From Chryseobacterium salivictor (GTDB lineage Bacteria; Bacteroidota; Bacteroidia; Flavobacteriales; Weeksellaceae): DNA of 64,000 bases. The notes beneath the pieces were generated by a model, which did not search any database, was not told the DNA's origin, and was given only the letters and a program-made list of their open reading frames with translations. Shown here one piece after another: positions 8,583 to 17,602 of the stretch. The translations under genes were made by a program, and so were the position numbers. Within the stretch, counting starts at the first letter, position 1, and each line of letters begins with the position of its first letter. Location of the stretch: positions 1,488,001-1,552,000 of the forward strand of contig NZ_CP037954.1 in assembly GCF_004359195.1 (NCBI RefSeq). The letters are read 5' to 3'.

Positions 8583-9866
8583 ATGTTATACCAAAGAAGT
8601 TCAGCTTTATTTGATGAAGCCTATCACTATATTCCGGGCGGCGTAAATTCACCGGTTCGTGCTTTTAAATCCGTGGGAGGCGTTCCCATTTTTATGAAAT
8701 CTGCCAAAGGCGCTTATATGACCGATGCAGATGATAATCAATATATCGATTACATTAATTCCTGGGGTCCTGCGATTCTCGGACATACGCATCCCGAAGT
8801 TTTAGAAGCCATTACAAAGCAGGCAGAAAAGGGGTTTTCTTATGGAACTCCTACAGAACTCGAAACTGAAATTGCAAAGTTTATCGTAGAAAACGTTCCC
8901 AATATCGATCAGATCAGAATGGTTTCTTCCGGAACGGAAGCGTGTATGAGTGCCATCCGTTTGGCCAGAGGTTTTACCGGAAGAGATAAATTCATCAAGT
9001 TCGAAGGTTGCTACCACGGACATTCTGATTCTTTTTTAATTAAAGCGGGAAGTGGAATGGCAACTTTCGGAAATCCAAATTCTCCGGGAGTCACTGCAGG
9101 AACGGCAAAAGACACTTTGCTCGCGACATACAATGATATCGGGCAGGTCGAAGATTTGTTCAGACACCATCAAGGTGAAATTGCCGCCATCATCATCGAA
9201 CCGGTTGCCGGAAATATGGGGTGTGTCTTGCCTGAAAATGATTTCCTGCAAAAACTGAGAAAACTCTGCGACGAAAACGGAACTCTTCTTATTTTTGATG
9301 AAGTAATGACGGGATTCCGTCTCGCTTTTGGCGGCGCGCAGGAATTATACGGCGTGAAAGCTGATTTAGTCACTTTCGGAAAAGTAATCGGTGGAGGACT
9401 CCCCGTTGGTGCATTTGCCGGAAGAAATGAAATCATGGACCATCTGGCTCCAAAAGGTGCGGTTTACCAAGCCGGAACTTTGAGCGGAAATCCTCTGGCC
9501 ATGCGGGCGGGTTTAACCACTTTGCAACTCATTAAAAATGATGAAAATTTTTATCAAAATATCAATAAAACAACAGAGACTTTAGATTTTGAAATCGGGA
9601 AAATTCTTAACCACAAATCAATTCCGCACCGGATCAATAGAAAAGGGTCGATGATGAGTGTCTTTTTCCACGTGAATGCCGTTTCTAATTTTGAAGAAGC
9701 CGCCAATGCCAATCATGCTTTGTTCAATAATTTCTTCCACCAGCTTTTAGAAAAAGGAATATATTTACCACCAAGTGGTTATGAAACCTGGTTTATTTCA
9801 AATTCCATTAAGGAAAAGGAAATCGACAGAACTCTGGAAGTTATCAGAAATTTTGAATATTCATAA
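8583..9866 (+). CDS. hemL: Glutamate-1-semialdehyde 2,1-aminomutase
   Basis: Converts glutamate-1-semialdehyde to 5-aminolevulinate in the C5 haem pathway, with PLP/PMP. The 427 residues match the family length. The N-terminal [12 protein letters not shown] (17-28) is diagnostic. SSGTEA (115-120) binds the cofactor phosphate, FDEVMTGFR (238-246) contains the aspartate that contacts the PLP nitrogen, and K267 in [11 protein letters not shown] forms the Schiff base. The ATG at 8583 gives the expected N-terminus. No other haem genes are nearby; a strong terminator follows. Confidence 0.96.
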   Translation: MLYQRSSALFDEAYHYIPGGVNSPVRAFKSVGGVPIFMKSAKGAYMTDADDNQYIDYINSWGPAILGHTHPEVLEAITKQAEKGFSYGTPTELETEIAKFIVENVPNIDQIRMVSSGTEACMSAIRLARGFTGRDKFIKFEGCYHGHSDSFLIKAGSGMATFGNPNSPGVTAGTAKDTLLATYNDIGQVEDLFRHHQGEIAAIIIEPVAGNMGCVLPENDFLQKLRKLCDENGTLLIFDEVMTGFRLAFGGAQELYGVKADLVTFGKVIGGGLPVGAFAGRNEIMDHLAPKGAVYQAGTLSGNPLAMRAGLTTLQLIKNDENFYQNINKTTETLDFEIGKILNHKSIPHRINRKGSMMSVFFHVNAVSNFEEAANANHALFNNFFHQLLEKGIYLPPSGYETWFISNSIKEKEIDRTLEVIRNFEYS

Positions 9867-9870
9867 AGAA

Positions 9871-9910
9871 AAAAATCCGCTTCAAATTTTATTGGAGCGG
9901 ATTTTTTTTT
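9871..9910 (+). terminator. Terminator of hemL
   Basis: AAAATCCGCT and AGCGGATTTT enclose a short loop that can extend the stem (TCAA/TTGG); nine T follow. Confidence 0.88.
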
Positions 9911-9920
9911 GCGATAATTT

Positions 9921-9966
9921 TTGCCGTGAAGTCACCAATAAAAACTCATTCGTGCATTCACGGCAA
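9921..9966 (-). terminator. Inverted repeat behind the OYE gene
   Basis: TTGCCGTGAA and TTCACGGCAA are perfect 10-bp arms 26 nt apart, just past the stop of the minus-strand oxidoreductase gene. The T-run is weak, so it may be a terminator or an RNA-stabilising stem. Confidence 0.5.
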
Positions 9967-9974
9967 TTTTAATA

Positions 9975-11024
9975 TTAAATTCTTGCTCTTTCGTATTGGT
10001 GCGGAAAATCGCAGTCTCCTTTTCCCTCAAAAGATCCCTGAATTGCCAGATATGGATTTCTTAAAATTTCACGGGCAACAAGAATTAAATCTGCTTCCTT
10101 TTTCTGTAGAATTTCTTCCGCTAGTTCCGCTGTTTTGATCAAACCGACAGCGCCCGTTTTCATTCCTGCTTTGTTTTTAATTTCTGCGGCAAGCGGAACC
10201 TGATAACCATCAAACAAAGTGATTTTCGCTCCATGAATATTTCCACCGCTTGAAATATCCATTAAATCGACCTTTTTATCTTTCAGGATTTTGGCAAGCT
10301 GTACGCTTTCTTCAATATCCCAACCATTTTCAGCATATTCAGTGGCGGAAATCCGGACCAGTAACGGATGGTTTTCGTCCAGTACTTCATTCACAGATTC
10401 CACGATTTCTACCAAAAAACGAATTCTGTTTTCGAAACTTCCACCGTATTCATCGGTTCTTACATTGGATAATGGAGATAAAAATTCATGAATGAGATAA
10501 CCGTGTGCAGCGTGAATTTCAATCAAATCAAAACCTGCATCGATTGATCTTTGGGCAGCCGCTTTAAAGTCCTGAACCAGCTGTTTGATTTCTTCAACCG
10601 TTAATTCATGGGGGATTCTTTCCCCTTCAGCATACGGTATTTTTGAAGGCGCAACCGTTTCCCAGCCTTCTTCCAGAGAAAGCTGTTGGCCATTCCAGGT
10701 GGACGCTTTTCGGCCGGCGTGACCTAATTGGATTCCAATTTTGCTTTCAGAATTTTGGTGCACGAAATCCACGATTTTTTTCAGACTTTGCGCCTGCTCA
10801 TCATTCCAAAGTCCCATGCATTTGTGCGTAATCCGGCCTTCGGGAACTACGCCGGTTGCTTCTACAATGAGCAAACCTGTTCCGCCTTGTGCACGGCTGC
10901 CGTAATGAACAAAATGAAAATCATTGGCAACGCCGTTTTCGCAGGAGTACATACACATCGGCGACATCACCCAACGGTTCCTGAGTTCGAGGTTTCTAAG
11001 TTTTAGCGGAGAATATAAAATCAT
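9975..11024 (-). CDS. NADPH dehydrogenase, old yellow enzyme family (YqjM/NamA-like)
   Basis: A 349-residue FMN enzyme that reduces activated C=C bonds with NAD(P)H; cytosolic TIM barrel. It belongs to the thermophilic-like/YqjM subclass: C24 and Y26 in SPMCMYSC tune the flavin, the substrate-binding pair H171/H174 is in EIHAAHGYLIHEFLSP, and an Arg-containing C-terminus (YERARI) is present. The barrel pattern matches the family to the end. Physiological substrate unknown, possibly enones or quinones from oxidative stress. Convergent with hemL. Confidence 0.92.
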   Translation of the reverse strand: MILYSPLKLRNLELRNRWVMSPMCMYSCENGVANDFHFVHYGSRAQGGTGLLIVEATGVVPEGRITHKCMGLWNDEQAQSLKKIVDFVHQNSESKIGIQLGHAGRKASTWNGQQLSLEEGWETVAPSKIPYAEGERIPHELTVEEIKQLVQDFKAAAQRSIDAGFDLIEIHAAHGYLIHEFLSPLSNVRTDEYGGSFENRIRFLVEIVESVNEVLDENHPLLVRISATEYAENGWDIEESVQLAKILKDKKVDLMDISSGGNIHGAKITLFDGYQVPLAAEIKNKAGMKTGAVGLIKTAELAEEILQKKEADLILVAREILRNPYLAIQGSFEGKGDCDFPHQYERARI

Positions 11025-11168
11025 ATTTCTTATTATTTTATTAAAGTGCCAAATTTACGAAAAGTGAAGAGGACAATGTAGATTACATTATTTATAATGC
11101 CTATGATAAAACAAAAAAGCATCCACAAGAAAAATTTTAAATGTGTAAATGAAGCTGAAAAAACTGCT

Positions 11169-11726
11169 TTAATTTTTATAGCCCTCTACATGAGACGCCA
11201 GAAAAGTACTGATGATGTCATCCAAATTTTTGGAAACATACTCTTCTTCCTCCTGAACGCTGATTGCCAGTAGGGTTGCCGCTTTATAATAGTTCAGATT
11301 GATGGCTAGATGAGCCAGGCCACCGTAAGAAGCAATTTTATAATGAGCCAGTTTTTGCGAAAGAAGAATAAGCGCGATTTCCCAGTTGACGATATCATCT
11401 GAAAAAACGGAAAGGTGATTTTTCCCCTCAGTAAGCAAAGCGTTAAAGGTTGGGCAGGTTTTACTTTTTATACATTCATTTCTTTGTTGGAAGATTTTTT
11501 CGAGTCGCGCCTTATGTTTCAGGTGAATTTCATAATGAGTTTTAAGAATTTCCCTTAATTTTAAAGAAACAATTTTATCCTTTATAAGGGCGAATTCCTC
11601 TGCTATTGCAGTTTCTGCAAAATACATTTCCCGTAAAGAATTAATGAAAAAGTTGTCTAACAGAGATCTGGAATGTGAATATTCATCCTTTTTCGCTGAC
11701 TGAAGGGGGTGATGTGAATTTGGCAT
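11169..11726 (-). CDS. DUF892 ferritin-like protein (YciE/YciF type)
   Basis: A 185-residue helical protein related to the DUF892 family, a ferritin-like four-helix fold often induced in stress. The SLLDNFFINSLREMYFAETAI start and the closing EEEYVSKNLDDII helix fit the family. The middle is diverged and includes a short Cys-containing loop (NECIKSKTCPTFNALL) that standard members lack. Putative metal ligands are Glu/His in EMYFAETAI and THYEIHLKHK. Function unknown; metal binding or stress protection is an inference from the fold. Single gene. Confidence 0.72.
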   Translation of the reverse strand: MPNSHHPLQSAKKDEYSHSRSLLDNFFINSLREMYFAETAIAEEFALIKDKIVSLKLREILKTHYEIHLKHKARLEKIFQQRNECIKSKTCPTFNALLTEGKNHLSVFSDDIVNWEIALILLSQKLAHYKIASYGGLAHLAINLNYYKAATLLAISVQEEEEYVSKNLDDIISTFLASHVEGYKN

Positions 11727-12036
11727 AAGTCTTATTTATTGGGTTGATCAATACAGAAATCCAGAAATTGAACCGGCGAAAATGCGATATTGATGATATA
11801 ACGTTTTTTTTAATAGGTTTATTTTTTGCTGCCGGAAAGAATGAATTTATAAACAAAATCCAGACCTAACGAATGAAATTCACAAATTATTCCCAAAAAC
11901 GTTTAAGAGATTCATGCCCAAAGTAATGATTGTTAAATGACGTTTTTTAAAGAACCTATTAAGCAACTATTCCTTTTAAAAGAGAATACAGGCAATCTAA
12001 AAAAAAGCCTTATCTTTACTCTCCGATTTTTAATAA
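11727..12036. other. 310-bp intergenic region
   Basis: AT-rich DNA between the divergent DUF892 gene and cdd. The only signal I see is TATCTTTA at 12011-12018, a probable -7 box for cdd. Confidence 0.5.
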
Positions 12037-12516
12037 ATGGAAAAACAATTTAAAATTAATTTCGAAGCCATCGAAAGTTACGACCACCTCGATGCGATTG
12101 AGAAAACGCTTTTCGATAAAGCAATGCAAATCCGCGATTTAGCGTATGCACCCTATTCTGATTTCACCGTTGGTTGTGCCATTTTGCTGGAGAACGGCGA
12201 AATTATAACAGGAAGCAATCAGGAAAATGCGGCTTATCCTTCGGGACTGTGCGCAGAAAGAACGACAATTTTTTATACCGGAGCTAATTTTCCGGAAGTG
12301 AAAATTAAAAAACTCTTTGTAATCGGTGCGCCGAGAAAAGCTACTTCTTCTATTCCAATTCCGCCGTGTGGCGCCTGCAGGCAATCGATTCTGGAATATG
12401 AAGCGAAACAGAAGGATGATATAGAAATCTATTTTGCGTCATTGGGCGGCGAAATTTACAAAACCAAATCAATCCGGGAACTGTTACCCTTTTCTTTCGA
12501 CGCTTCTTACCTTTAA
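12037..12516 (+). CDS. cdd: Cytidine deaminase
   Basis: Deaminates cytidine and deoxycytidine to uridine forms in pyrimidine salvage; zinc enzyme. The 159 residues are typical for the homotetrameric class. Zinc ligands are C72 (in CAE, with catalytic E74) and C111/C114 (PPCGACRQ). N62/E63-type substrate contacts lie in the SNQENAAYP stretch. A TATCTTTA box lies 19 bp before the ATG. Single gene; ppx follows after 100 bp and is likely separate. Confidence 0.95.
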   Translation: MEKQFKINFEAIESYDHLDAIEKTLFDKAMQIRDLAYAPYSDFTVGCAILLENGEIITGSNQENAAYPSGLCAERTTIFYTGANFPEVKIKKLFVIGAPRKATSSIPIPPCGACRQSILEYEAKQKDDIEIYFASLGGEIYKTKSIRELLPFSFDASYL

Positions 12517-12615
12517 AACTCAAAAACAAAAGTTTCCGATCGCTGAATTTACCTGAATTTTGGCATTATTTTTTGTGGATTTAAAGAGCAATTTTATAAA
12601 ATTTATTTTTAACGA

Positions 12616-13500
12616 ATGAGAATAGCAGCGATAGATATCGGAAGTAATGCAGCCAGACTGCTGATTAATGAAGTGACGGAACCCAAAAAAGGGAAACCGC
12701 AGTTTACCAAGCTGAATCTCCTCAGGATTCCACTGCGTCTGGGAATGGATGTTTTCACCCATGGTGAAATTGGTCCGGAAAGAGAACAGATGGTAATCGA
12801 TTCCATGACTGTTTTCAGTAATCTGATGAAAATTTATAAAGTCGAACATTTCCGTGCCTGCGCGACCAGTGCGATGCGCGACGCAAAAAACGGAAAAGAA
12901 ATCATCAGACAGGTTAAAAAATCTTCAGGGATTGATATCGAAATTATTACCGGTGATCAGGAAGCAGCTTTGGTTTTTGAAAATCACGTGGCAGACGCGC
13001 TCGATAAAAACAATGCCTATCTCTACATCGATGTTGGCGGTGGTTCTACCGAACTCATGTTTTATGAAAACGGAAAGATGGAATATGAGAAATCCATTAA
13101 CATCGGTACCATCAGATTGCTGAATGGTTTGGTGAAAGACGATTTGTGGAAGGAATTAAAAGAGGAAATCCGCAAAAATATCAACAGTAAAAAACCAATT
13201 GTTGCCATTGGTTCCGGCGGAAACATCAATAAAATTTTCTCGATGAGCAAAACAAAAGACGGGAAACCGATGTCAACTGCTTTTCTGAAAAAATATTACA
13301 AAGAAATGAGCGGTCTTTCGGTAACCGAAAGAATGAGCAAATTCAACCTGCGCGAAGACCGGGCCGATGTTTTGGTTCCGGCGCTGCAGATTTTCAATAA
13401 TGTGATGTCCTGGAGCGATATCGATAAAATATTTGTTCCGAAAATTTCTGTTGCTGATGGTTTGATTCACAGTATTTATGAAGAGTTGCGACAGAAATAG
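12616..13500 (+). CDS. Ppx/GppA-family phosphatase
   Basis: A 294-residue member of the exopolyphosphatase/guanosine pentaphosphatase family, with the ASKHA fold. The first phosphate motif is AAIDIGSNAARLLI (4-17), the second LYIDVGGGSTELM (about 136-148), and AIGSGGN gives the adenosine motif. It lacks the C-terminal HD-like domain of long Ppx enzymes, so it corresponds to the short form common in Bacteroidota. It probably degrades polyphosphate or pppGpp; the two cannot be separated here. The hypothetical gene behind it is convergent. Confidence 0.9.
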   Translation: MRIAAIDIGSNAARLLINEVTEPKKGKPQFTKLNLLRIPLRLGMDVFTHGEIGPEREQMVIDSMTVFSNLMKIYKVEHFRACATSAMRDAKNGKEIIRQVKKSSGIDIEIITGDQEAALVFENHVADALDKNNAYLYIDVGGGSTELMFYENGKMEYEKSINIGTIRLLNGLVKDDLWKELKEEIRKNINSKKPIVAIGSGGNINKIFSMSKTKDGKPMSTAFLKKYYKEMSGLSVTERMSKFNLREDRADVLVPALQIFNNVMSWSDIDKIFVPKISVADGLIHSIYEELRQK

Positions 13501-13511
13501 CCTCGTATATT

Positions 13512-13988
13512 TTAGAATTCCCCGTCATCATCTTCGTCCAAAAAATTGAGTTCGTCATCTCTCTGTTCATAATCCTGCGGAATTCCCGGAGGATTAAAAA
13601 GACCCCATTCATCAACAATGAAATGTTTTGGATTAAAGCCGGCTACCCAATCTCTGAACAGCAAACGGAATTCTTCCAGTTGTACCCGCACAATTTGATA
13701 ATAATCTGCATCGGAAAATCCAAAAGCTTTCAGCGAATGCTGAAGGACCATTAATTCTCTCGCGCACTTTCTGATAAGAGCGGCATTTTCCATTTTCAAA
13801 TCCCACAATTTTACGGCTTCAGCACCCACCAGTTTTGCCTGTATGGTGTAAATGTTTTCTAAAATGTGCTGTTTGGTAAATTCTAAATGTTCGTTTTCCT
13901 CAGGAATTAAGTCGGTGATAATCCGTAAAGTGTCAAAGATTTCCTGCGATTTTTTAAAGATCGGCGTATTGCGGTATTTTTGCATCAT
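13512..13988 (-). CDS. Conserved hypothetical helical protein
   Basis: A 158-residue protein that I do not recognise with certainty. Residues 1-120 read as four amphipathic helices (one starts at FKKSQEIFDTLRIITDLIP), reminiscent of the four-helix S23/intervening-sequence or Avd-like fold. The tail (about 121-158) is proline-rich and then strongly acidic (DDELNFLDEDDDGEF), probably disordered. No signal peptide or membrane segment. Two adjacent ATGs (13988, 13985) are possible starts. It lies alone downstream of an inverted-repeat region. Confidence 0.65.
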   Translation of the reverse strand: MMQKYRNTPIFKKSQEIFDTLRIITDLIPEENEHLEFTKQHILENIYTIQAKLVGAEAVKLWDLKMENAALIRKCARELMVLQHSLKAFGFSDADYYQIVRVQLEEFRLLFRDWVAGFNPKHFIVDEWGLFNPPGIPQDYEQRDDELNFLDEDDDGEF

Positions 13989-14050
13989 TTTACATTTTAA
14001 TTAAAGTGATAATATTCATCATAATAAGTTAAAAGCCAGTTTGAATTTGT

Positions 14051-14177
14051 TTAAAAAACCACAACAGTCGCAAAAGCGATACTTTTTAAGTTTTTTCTAA
14101 AGATCAAAAAAGGAAAGTGGTCTAAAAAAGTTGCTTTTTTGGCGGTTTCTCTTTTCAAATGTTCTTTTGTGGTTTAA
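14051..14177. repeat. Long inverted-repeat region
   Basis: AAACCACAA (14056-14064) and TTGTGGTTT (14067+100, i.e. 14167-14175) form the outer arms; T/A-rich segments inside can pair further. It sits between two minus-strand genes and may act as terminator of the phosphodiesterase gene or be a small repeat element. Confidence 0.4.
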
Positions 14178-14227
14178 TTATTTTTTATCGTTTAGGTATC
14201 CGTAAATTTAATTAAAATGAAACTTTT

Positions 14228-14719
14228 CTACTTTTTCCCCAGTTCAATCACTTCCAGATTTTCGATTTGATCGCCGTTGATTTCAAAACGCATCATCGTG
14301 CGCATCTGATGCCAACCGACTTTTCCCATCGCACCGGGATTCAGGTGAAGGAGTTTGTTTTTCTGATCATACATCGCTTTCAGAATATGAGAATGTCCGG
14401 AAATAAATAGTTTCGGCGTTTTCTCTTCGATTTCTTTTTTGGCCAAAGGCGTGTATTTCCCGGGATAGCCACCAATGTGAATCATCAGAACTTCTACATC
14501 TTCGCATTTAAACCGTAAAACTTCCGGGAATATTTTTCTGATTTCTGTTCCGTCGATATTGCCGTAAACGCCGCGTAAAGGTTTTATTTTTTCCAGTTCC
14601 TCAATGACTTCCATGTTTCCGAAATCTCCGCAGTGCCAAATTTCATCTGCGCTTTTGGCATACTCTAAAATTCGGTCATCGATATAAGAATGAGAGTCGG
14701 AGAGGAGGAGTATTTTCAT
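14228..14719 (-). CDS. YfcE/MJ0936-type metallophosphoesterase
   Basis: A 163-residue phosphodiesterase of the calcineurin-like superfamily; two metal ions. All five motifs are present: D8-S-H10, GD32, GN54 (VYGNIDG), H81 and GHSH (H109, H111). The compact size matches YfcE. It probably hydrolyses phosphodiesters or nucleotides, but the natural substrate of this family is not settled. Cytosolic, single gene. Confidence 0.92.
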   Translation of the reverse strand: MKILLLSDSHSYIDDRILEYAKSADEIWHCGDFGNMEVIEELEKIKPLRGVYGNIDGTEIRKIFPEVLRFKCEDVEVLMIHIGGYPGKYTPLAKKEIEEKTPKLFISGHSHILKAMYDQKNKLLHLNPGAMGKVGWHQMRTMMRFEINGDQIENLEVIELGKK

Positions 14720-14961
14720 GCCGTAAATTTCTTAAATTTTTTTAAAAGGTAATCTATCAATTAGAAATTTTCCTATGCTCAATTGCTCATGCAGATTCTT
14801 TAATTTTTGATCGTAAAAAATGTGAAAAACAACCTGCTTTATATTTTAGCCCCGATAGAAGCGGCATCCTCTGGCTTTTTTGAAAAAAAAGGCAGAGATA
14901 TAGCGGATAGCGGGACTGCTTTCCCAACATATTTCCCATTTTGTGGCTCCTGAAAATTCAG

Positions 14962-14969
14962 TAAATTTG
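14962..14969 (+). promoter_or_regulatory. Promoter -7 box of truA
   Basis: TAAATTTG, 6 bp before the ATG at 14976. It lies inside a longer upstream frame (from 14943) and therefore decides against that earlier start. Confidence 0.55.
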
Positions 14970-14975
14970 CAGGCG

Positions 14976-15707
14976 ATGAGGTATTTTATAGAGTTTTCGT
15001 ATTCGGGTAAAAATTATTTTGGCTATCAGATTCAGCCGGACCAAATTTCTGTTCAGGAAGTTTTGGAAAAAGCCCTATCTACCATTCTTCGTGAGCAGAT
15101 AAAAACGACCGGAGCGGGAAGAACAGACACTGGCGTGCATGCGAAGAAAATATTTGCGCATTTCGATACTGAAAAAAATATCGGGGATAATCTGGCTTAT
15201 CAGCTGAACAGTTTTTTGCCGCAGGATATCGCGGTGAAAAGAATATTTGCGGTGAAAAATGATTCCCACGCCCGTTTCGATGCGACTTTTCGAACGTATG
15301 AATATTATATTTCTCTGGATAAAAATCCTTTTACGCAGGATTCTTCGTGGCAAATCTGGAAACGGGATTTGGACATCGAGCGGATGAATGAGGCCTGCAA
15401 AATTCTGTTTGAATACGAAGATTTCACGAGTTTTTCTAAATTACACACCGATAATAAAACCAATAACTGCAAAATCTATAAAGCGTTTTGGGAGCAGGAG
15501 GGTTCTGAACTGAAATTTACCGTTTCTGCGGACCGCTTTTTACGGAATATGGTTCGGGCAATTGTAGGCACCATGGTGGAAATCGGAAACCGAAAATTGG
15601 AACCGCAGGATCTGCACCGGATTATCAAAGATAAAAACCGAAATTCTGCCGGAACATCAGCGCCGGCGCAAGGTTTGTTTTTGGTGGATGTGTGTTATGA
15701 TTTTTAA
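14976..15707 (+). CDS. truA: tRNA pseudouridine(38-40) synthase
   Basis: Isomerises uridines 38-40 in the anticodon stem-loop of many tRNAs. With the ATG at 14976 the protein is 243 residues, the normal length, and begins MRYFIEFSYSG, as the family does. The catalytic aspartate is D51 in GAGRTDTGVHA; the second conserved block is FHARFDA-like SHARFDATFRTYEYYI. A frame extension to 14943 adds 11 residues unlike the family and lies upstream of the promoter box. The ABC exporter behind has its own promoter. Confidence 0.94.
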   Translation: MRYFIEFSYSGKNYFGYQIQPDQISVQEVLEKALSTILREQIKTTGAGRTDTGVHAKKIFAHFDTEKNIGDNLAYQLNSFLPQDIAVKRIFAVKNDSHARFDATFRTYEYYISLDKNPFTQDSSWQIWKRDLDIERMNEACKILFEYEDFTSFSKLHTDNKTNNCKIYKAFWEQEGSELKFTVSADRFLRNMVRAIVGTMVEIGNRKLEPQDLHRIIKDKNRNSAGTSAPAQGLFLVDVCYDF

Positions 15708-15769
15708 TTTTCGATTGCGGTAATTTCAAAACTCAATCTTTAAGCATCTTTCATCCCTGCAAAATTCTG

Positions 15770-15777
15770 TATTTTTG
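15770..15777 (+). promoter_or_regulatory. Promoter -7 box of the ABC exporter gene
   Basis: TATTTTTG, 21 bp before the start codon; matches TAnnTTTG. Confidence 0.5.
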
Positions 15778-15798
15778 CAAAGAATTTTTAAATAAAAT

Positions 15799-17541
15799 AT
15801 GAAGAAGCAATCGACCTGGGATATTATTAAACGACTATTTGTAATCGGAATGAAATTTCGTTCCTGGTTCATTTTGACGCTGATTATTTCCATCGTTCTG
15901 TCGGTTATTTCTACCTACCGGCCGTATTTGACGATGCAGATTGTAGATACAGACATTATTCAGCTTCGCGATAAGGGGTTGATGATGAAGCATATTTATA
16001 TTTTGGTGGCGCTGGTTTTCGGTGAAACGGTTTTGAATTTCTTTCTGGTTTATTTCTCCAACTTTATTTCGCAAAACGTCATTCGGGATATCCGCGAAAG
16101 ACTGTATCATAAACTTATTTACTTCCGCACTTCTTTCTTTGATAAAACCGCAATCGGACAACTGGTAACAAGAGCAGTTGGCGATGTAGAAACGATTGCC
16201 ACGGTTTATACCGATGGGTTTCTGATGGTTTTCGGTGATATTCTGCGCATCGTTTTCGTATTGATTATGATGTTTCAGGTGGATGTTCATTTAAGTTATA
16301 TTTCTTTGGCGATTCTTCCGCTGATGGTTTTGATTACGAGGTTTTTTCAGAAAAGATTAAAGAAAGCTTTTGGCGATGAAAGAACCTGGACGTCTAACCA
16401 GAATTCATTTGTACAGGAAAGACTTTCGGGAATGTCGATTGTGCAGGTTTTTAACAGACAGCAGGCGGAATTCAAAAAGTTCGATGATATTAATATTATT
16501 TTGAAATCGGCTTTGCTGAAAACGGTTTTTATTTTTTCGCTGTTTTTTCCCGTTGTCGAATTAATCTCTTCCTTATTTATAGGATTCATCCTTTTCTACG
16601 GCGGATTTATTACCATTAAAGCAGGAGCGGTAATCGCTTTTATTCAATATATTTCGATGTTGATCCGTCCGCTTCGGCAAATTGCGGATCGTTTTAATAA
16701 TATACAAAGAGGAATTGTTGGTGCAGAAAGAGTTCTTGGCGTGATGGACGAAGATTTTGCGATGCCGAATCACGGTACAATTGCTAAATCTCATTTTGAG
16801 GGAAAAATAGAATTTAAGAATGTTCATTTTTCTTATGACGAAAAACAGGAGGTTTTAAAGGGAATCAGTTTTAAAGTAAATCCAGGTGAAACCGTTGCGA
16901 TTGTTGGCGCGACCGGTGCCGGAAAGTCTACGATTATCAGTTTGATTACAAGATTATACGATATTAATTCCGGTAAAATTTTATTGGATGATGTTGAGCT
17001 AAAAGAATATGAACTTTATAATCTGAGAAGTCATATTGGCGTTGTTTTGCAGGATGTCTTTTTATTCCACGGAAGTATTTTTGAGAATCTTGCTTTCGGT
17101 GATGAGACCGTTACTTTAGAAAAGATAAAAAGTATTGCGAAAGATATTGAAGTTGATGATTTTATTGAAAGTCTTCCCGGCGGTTACAATTATGTTGTCC
17201 GCGAAAGAGGTTCTTCAATTTCTTTGGGGCAAAGGCAGTTGTTGTCATTTTTAAGAGCTTATCTTTCAGATCCGAAGATTTTAATTCTCGATGAAGCAAC
17301 ATCTTCCATCGATCACGAAAGTGAAAAATTAATCCAGCGTGCTACTGAAAAAATAACCAAAAACCGAACCTCAATTATTATTGCACACCGGCTTTCTACG
17401 ATTGAAAATGCAGATAAAATAATTGTGATGGAACACGGGAAAATTGTCGAGGAAGGTAAGCATGCCGAACTTTTGGAAAGAAACGGTTATTACGCGACTT
17501 TATACAGATCACAATTAAAAGTTGAAGCGAAAACGCTGTAA
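15799..17541 (+). CDS. ABC exporter, fused permease and ATPase
   Basis: A 580-residue half-transporter of the MsbA/MdlB type that works as a dimer in the inner membrane. Residues 1-310 hold six membrane helices; 335-580 is the nucleotide-binding domain with Walker A GATGAGKST (370-378), Q418, a degenerate signature SLGQRQ (475-480) in place of LSGGQ, Walker B ILILDE (494-499) and a switch His in IIIAHRLST. It ends in the EEGKHAELLE motif common in the MdlB branch. Substrate unknown; lipids or drugs are typical of the family. Confidence 0.92.
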   Translation: MKKQSTWDIIKRLFVIGMKFRSWFILTLIISIVLSVISTYRPYLTMQIVDTDIIQLRDKGLMMKHIYILVALVFGETVLNFFLVYFSNFISQNVIRDIRERLYHKLIYFRTSFFDKTAIGQLVTRAVGDVETIATVYTDGFLMVFGDILRIVFVLIMMFQVDVHLSYISLAILPLMVLITRFFQKRLKKAFGDERTWTSNQNSFVQERLSGMSIVQVFNRQQAEFKKFDDINIILKSALLKTVFIFSLFFPVVELISSLFIGFILFYGGFITIKAGAVIAFIQYISMLIRPLRQIADRFNNIQRGIVGAERVLGVMDEDFAMPNHGTIAKSHFEGKIEFKNVHFSYDEKQEVLKGISFKVNPGETVAIVGATGAGKSTIISLITRLYDINSGKILLDDVELKEYELYNLRSHIGVVLQDVFLFHGSIFENLAFGDETVTLEKIKSIAKDIEVDDFIESLPGGYNYVVRERGSSISLGQRQLLSFLRAYLSDPKILILDEATSSIDHESEKLIQRATEKITKNRTSIIIAHRLSTIENADKIIVMEHGKIVEEGKHAELLERNGYYATLYRSQLKVEAKTL

Positions 17542-17544
17542 AAA

Positions 17545-17575
17545 AACCTTCAGGATGTGAATAATCCTGAAGGTT
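17545..17575 (-). terminator. Terminator between the convergent ABC and ALDH genes
   Basis: AACCTTCAGGAT and ATCCTGAAGGTT form a perfect 12-bp stem. On the minus strand it runs into T6, so it mainly serves the ALDH gene, but it can also stop the ABC transcript. Confidence 0.85.
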
Positions 17576-17602
17576 CTGGTTTCTGATGATTAAAGTTGCC
17601 TT

